NCBI GenBank assembly: GCA_037442385.1
Contig: JBBIQJ010000108.1
Coordinates: 1 to 8,972 of the forward strand
Length of the DNA stretch: 8,972 nucleotides
Origin: LDYB01 sp037442385
GTDB taxonomy: Bacteria; Armatimonadota; Fimbriimonadia; Fimbriimonadales; GBS-DC
Direction of reading: 5' to 3'
This document shows, piece after piece, positions 6,487 to 8,972 of the stretch. Numbering within the stretch: position 1 is the stretch's first letter; every line of letters starts with the position of its first letter. A model generated the notes under the pieces. It saw nothing but the letters and a program-made list of their open reading frames with translations. It did no database searches and was not told the DNA's origin. The position numbers were made by a program, and so were the translations under genes.

Positions 6487-7772
6487 GGCGTCGCTCCTTC
6501 TGCTTCCTTATTTTGGAGATTCGCGGTCAGTTTTTGGAGAGCCTTTTCGATACGCAGTTCCTGGGTGAGCTGATAGCGCAGCTCCTGATCATCGCGCATG
6601 CGAGCGCGCTCCTGAGGGGTTTTCGCATTCTCCGCAATGAACTGCTCAAGGTACTGCTCGATCTCCTCGCGCGTGGGTTCCAGCTGCTCTTTGTTGGCGA
6701 TTTCGAGCAGGATGAAGGTGTTCTGGAGCCGTGCGAGGGCGCGCTGGCGGAGCGCCTCCTGAAGTTGCTCGCGAGACATGTTGGATTGCTGGAGAAACTG
6801 TTCCACCGAGATTCGGTTTGCCTGAAGCCGTTCGGCAAACTGGACGGCTTCCGCCCGGGTCTCCTCTTCTACAAGCGCCTCGGGGATATGCACCGTACAG
6901 CGTTCGCGTAACGCCTGAAGCAGTTGCTCTGTGGCGTCGTTAATCGCCTGTTGCATTTTCTGGCTCAGGATGTTCCCGCGCACTGTCTCCCGCAACGATT
7001 CAGGCGATTCGTGCTGGAAAAACTGCGCCAGAGCGCTATCGTCTTTGTAGCGCGGGCGATGAATCTGTTGCAAGGTCAGTTCTACGGGAACCGTTTTGCC
7101 TGCGAGTTCGGGATCGTCCCAGTTTTCGGGGAAGGTGAGCTCCAGCTGTTTGGTTTCGTTTTCGCGCATGCCCGCGAGGGCGTTATCTAGTTCGGCGAAG
7201 GAGCGCCCCAGGATCACCATAAACCGCTGAGGGCGCGCATCGTCTGGCTCCAGCGGGCGCATCTGAATCACGAGCCTGTCCTCCACCTCCGCCTGCGCGT
7301 CGCTCACGCGCTCCAGGGTGAGGGTTTCCTCGCGCAGGGCTTCTACCACCTGTTGCACTTCTTCATCGGAGACTTCCACTGTGGGGAGGGGGATATGGAT
7401 TGATTCGTAATCGCCCAGTTCCACCACAGGGCGCAGGGGGATTGTGGCTTTGAATCGGAACGGCTCCCCTTCCTGCAACTGTTCGATTTCGATGCCTGGG
7501 GGGCGATAGGGAACAACACTCTGTTCCTGCAAGGCGCGTTCGAGGCTCTCCTCGACCAGAATTTCGCTGGCGACGCGGCGCACTATGTCGGGCGCCAACA
7601 TCTGTTTGAGGATGTTCAGGGGCGCCTGACCGGGACGGAAGCCGGGCACGCGCACATTCTTACCCAGATAGCGCACCGCGCGGTCAAACGCACGCTGGAC
7701 AGTCTCGGTATCGACTTCGATGGCGATCTGTATCGTTACGGGGTTAAGCTGCTGGACGGACAAGACTTGCAT
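6483..7772 (-). CDS. tig: Trigger factor (ribosome-associated chaperone and peptidyl-prolyl isomerase)
   Basis: A 429-residue protein, normal length for trigger factor, which binds ribosomal protein L23 at the tunnel exit and shields nascent chains. The N-terminal ribosome-binding domain (about 1-115) carries the signature loop VPGFRPGQAP near 42-51; the family form is GFRxGKxP, so Lys is Gln here. Residues ~145-225 form the FKBP-like domain (VEDRLVIQM, then FAELDNALAGM and ELAGKTVPVELTLQQIH). The rest is the Gln/Glu/Arg-rich helical chaperone domain. I start at ATG 7770-7772, six bases after AAGAGGG. The frame stays open 24 codons further upstream, but those codons run into tRNA-Gly, and RGSRVQIPSPAP is the well-known false peptide read from a tRNA T-arm. 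The 3' end overlaps clpP by four bases. Only 27 bases separate it from tRNA-Gly, with no clear promoter of its own, which suggests read-through from the tRNA operon. Confidence 0.94.
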   Translation of the reverse strand: MQVLSVQQLNPVTIQIAIEVDTETVQRAFDRAVRYLGKNVRVPGFRPGQAPLNILKQMLAPDIVRRVASEILVEESLERALQEQSVVPYRPPGIEIEQLQEGEPFRFKATIPLRPVVELGDYESIHIPLPTVEVSDEEVQQVVEALREETLTLERVSDAQAEVEDRLVIQMRPLEPDDARPQRFMVILGRSFAELDNALAGMRENETKQLELTFPENWDDPELAGKTVPVELTLQQIHRPRYKDDSALAQFFQHESPESLRETVRGNILSQKMQQAINDATEQLLQALRERCTVHIPEALVEEETRAEAVQFAERLQANRISVEQFLQQSNMSREQLQEALRQRALARLQNTFILLEIANKEQLEPTREEIEQYLEQFIAENAKTPQERARMRDDQELRYQLTQELRIEKALQKLTANLQNKEAEGATP

Positions 7773-7778
7773 GGGTTT

Positions 7779-7785
7779 CCCTCTT
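7779..7785 (-). promoter_or_regulatory. Ribosome binding site of tig
   Basis: AAGAGGG on the - strand lies six bases before the ATG at 7770-7772 and 14 bases past the tRNA-Gly CCA end. It decides the tig start against the longer open frame running into the tRNA. Confidence 0.75.
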
Positions 7786-7799
7786 GGATGGTTTAAAGA

Positions 7800-7874
<75 letters not shown>

Positions 7875-7883
7875 ACATAGCGT

Positions 7884-7896
7884 GGGTATTATACCC
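7884..7896 (-). repeat. Short palindrome with TATAAT between tRNA-Leu and tRNA-Gly
   Basis: On the - strand GGGTATAATACCC forms a five-pair stem with a three-base loop. It includes a perfect TATAAT (7888-7893) ending 13 bases before tRNA-Gly. The position 17 bases upstream falls in tRNA-Leu and has no -35-like sequence, so it is either a weak internal promoter or a processing hairpin. Role unknown. Confidence 0.35.
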
Positions 7897-7900
7897 GATT

Positions 7901-7986
7901 TGGTGGGCGAGGGGAGACTCGAACTCCCACGGGCAAATGCCCACCAGATCCTAAGTCTGGCGTGTCTACCATTCCACCACTCGCCC
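7901..7986 (-). tRNA. tRNA-Leu (anticodon UAG)
   Basis: An 86-base class II tRNA: acceptor GGGCGAG/CTCGCCC, anticodon loop CTTAGGA in stem CCAGA/TCTGG, a long variable arm (TGGGCATTTGCCCG), T loop TTCGAGT, discriminator A and encoded CCA at 7901-7903. The long variable arm supports Leu. Its 5' end is two bases after the tRNA-Phe CCA. Confidence 0.96.
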
Positions 7987-7988
7987 GA

Positions 7989-8064
7989 TGGTGCCGGGGG
8001 CCGGAGTCGAACCGGCGACACCTGGATTTTCAGTCCAGTGCTCTACCACCTGAGCTACCCCGGC
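7989..8064 (-). tRNA. tRNA-Phe (anticodon GAA)
   Basis: A 76-base cloverleaf: acceptor GCCGGGG/CCCCGGC, D arm TAGCTCAG, anticodon loop CTGAAAA in stem CTGGA/TCCAG, T arm with GGTTCGACTCC, discriminator A and encoded CCA at 7989-7991. Confidence 0.96.
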
Positions 8065-8078
8065 GGGCAGGGTAGAAA

Positions 8079-8156
8079 TGGCGGGGCTGACGGGACTTGA
8101 ACCCGCGACCTCTAGCGTGACAGGCTAGCGCTCTGACCTGGCTGAGCTACAGCCCC
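8079..8156 (-). tRNA. tRNA-Asp (anticodon GUC)
   Basis: A 78-base cloverleaf: acceptor GGGGCTG/CAGCCCC, D arm with GCTC/GAGC, anticodon loop CTGTCAC in stem CTAGC/GCTAG, T loop TTCAAGT, discriminator G and encoded CCA at 8079-8081. Discriminator G fits aspartate identity. Confidence 0.96.
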
Positions 8157-8175
8157 GCTTGTTTACGGCTCGCAC

Positions 8176-8251
8176 TGGTGGGCGAAGCAGGACTCGAACC
8201 TGCGACCTCTTCCTTGTAAGGGAAGCGCTCTCCCACCTGAGCTATTCGCCC
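8176..8251 (-). tRNA. tRNA-Val (anticodon UAC)
   Basis: A 76-base cloverleaf: acceptor GGGCGAA/TTCGCCC, D arm TAGCTCAG, anticodon loop CTTACAA in stem CTTCC/GGAAG, T arm with GGTTCGAGTCC, discriminator A and encoded CCA at 8176-8178. It is the first gene of the tRNA cluster, about 14-17 bases after the predicted transcription start. Confidence 0.96.
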
Positions 8252-8271
8252 GGTTGCTTCCGAGCGCTTAT

Positions 8272-8301
8272 ATTATACCACATCGGCGCGCGGGTTGTCA
8301 A
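8272..8301 (-). promoter_or_regulatory. Consensus sigma-70 promoter of the tRNA cluster
   Basis: On the - strand there is a perfect -35 TTGACA (8296-8301), 18 bases, then a perfect -10 TATAAT (8272-8277) with an extended TGG before it. Transcription should start near 8265-8268, about 15 bases before tRNA-Val. The -10 box contains the stop codon of the upstream GlnD-like gene (TAA, 8273-8275), and the -35 is wholly inside that gene. Confidence 0.85.
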
Positions 8302-8972
8302 GGGGCGTCTCTGGCTTTGAGGCGAGAATCGCTTCCAGGGCAGCGTAGTGACAGGGGTCAATCTTGTTGCCCTGCGCGTCGGTGCAGTAGAAACTGATCA
8401 GGGTGCGCCCCGCCCACTGCCCCAATCGTGCGCTGTGGATGTTCCAGCCCAGTCGAGAAAGCGCATACGATGCCCGATAGAGCGCGCCCGAATCGAGGGG
8501 CGTCTGCAGGTCAATCACCGTGTAGTGGTCGGAGGCATTCTCATGGAACTGGAGCTGATGCACCTGAAGGGGGGCATCGGGGTCTTTCTGGTGGGCGCGG
8601 AGCAGTTCTGCCACCGATTGTTCGCCCTGGAGCACCTGGCGCAGGTCGCGCTCCAGAACGGCGCACTGGTTTGCTGTTAGTGGGCGGTGGCGCACCGTAA
8701 GCCACAGAGTATCCAGCGCGACGCGAGGTGGATCCTCACGAGTCAGCACGCGCGCGGAACTCACCTCCACCTCGTGCGCATACAGTACGCCTGCAATCTT
8801 GCTGAGCAATCCCGGCTGGGGGTCGTCAAAGGTACAGAGCGTGAGCTCCGTGTAGGGTGAGTCGGGCGCGTTGTGGAATTCCAGCACGGGTCCCTCGCCC
8901 TGACGCACGCGCTGAATGTAGTGAATATGCAGGCTAATCTGGTCGGGGGGCGTGTTGAGCAGGTAGCCCGGC
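8273..8972 (-). CDS. glnD: C-terminal part of a GlnD-like protein-PII uridylyltransferase with tandem ACT domains, 5' end outside the window
   Basis: The frame is open to the window edge; the GTG at 8906-8908 is internal, because upstream codons (GYLLNTPPDQISLHIHYIQR) read as real protein, so about 232 C-terminal residues are seen. GlnD is the cytoplasmic nitrogen sensor that adds UMP to PII and removes it according to glutamine level. What is visible matches its end: a segment like the tail of the HD domain, a first ACT domain (TELTLCTFDDPQPGLLSKIA and onward, residues ~20-80 from 8908), and a second ACT domain (YTVIDLQTPLDSGALYRASY, then ALSRLGWNIHSARL and FYCTDAQGNKI, ~128-190). The second ACT lacks the usual D-R-P-G turn. 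The nucleotidyltransferase and HD catalytic domains are outside, so another ACT-tailed protein cannot be excluded. Its stop lies in the tRNA promoter -10 box. Confidence 0.7.
   Translation of the reverse strand, partial: PGYLLNTPPDQISLHIHYIQRVRQGEGPVLEFHNAPDSPYTELTLCTFDDPQPGLLSKIAGVLYAHEVEVSSARVLTREDPPRVALDTLWLTVRHRPLTANQCAVLERDLRQVLQGEQSVAELLRAHQKDPDAPLQVHQLQFHENASDHYTVIDLQTPLDSGALYRASYALSRLGWNIHSARLGQWAGRTLISFYCTDAQGNKIDPCHYAALEAILASKPETPLDNPRADVV

Noticed and set aside
5557..6573. A 338-codon open frame on the + strand opposite clpX, clpP and the end of tig
   Set aside because: It is antisense to well-conserved genes with catalytic motifs; its composition (many His, Cys, Arg) is that of a shadow frame in GC-rich DNA.

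Overview
This is an ordinary-looking bacterial chromosome segment, moderately GC-rich, with tight gene packing, Shine-Dalgarno starts and ATGA overlaps. The lineage cannot be fixed from sequence alone. The ClpP, ClpX, trigger factor and GlnD-like proteins are clearly bacterial but diverged from E. coli and Bacillus. My guess of an Armatimonadota-like or other deep-branching phylum is low-confidence inference. The window cuts through one gene at each end.

Left part (1-3687, + strand): a three-gene ABC-2 type transport operon. It starts with the 3' part of a large membrane-anchored auxiliary protein that has a GATase-like segment and two membrane helices. A six-helix permease follows (ATGA overlap), then the ATPase, whose Shine-Dalgarno overlaps the permease stop codon. 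Such trios usually export a substrate or remodel the envelope; nothing here reveals the substrate.

Middle (3688-4584): an apparently less GC-rich patch with two small + strand genes that both look broken or recoded. The first (3736) is an unknown small protein. A second, more protein-like reading frame picks up its 3' half, as if one base had been added near a run of six C. The second (4092) encodes a degenerate response-regulator receiver domain, with a good Shine-Dalgarno, interrupted by an in-frame TAA at 4269-4271 right after the presumed phospho-acceptor aspartate. The frame stays open and receiver-like on both sides of the stop. This pair is the most unusual part of the window.

Right part (4585-8972, - strand, read right to left): the 3' end of a GlnD-like gene with two ACT domains, then a near-consensus promoter whose -10 box contains the glnD stop codon. 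Five tRNA genes follow (Val-UAC, Asp-GUC, Phe-GAA, Leu-UAG, Gly-GCC, all with encoded CCA), then tig, clpP and clpX. The tRNA-Gly 3' end is only 27 nt from the tig start. tig and clpP overlap by ATGA, and clpX follows after 24 nt. The protein-quality-control genes (a ribosome-bound chaperone and the ClpXP protease) may therefore be partly read from the tRNA promoter. clpX converges with the broken receiver gene, with a short hairpin in the 73-nt junction.
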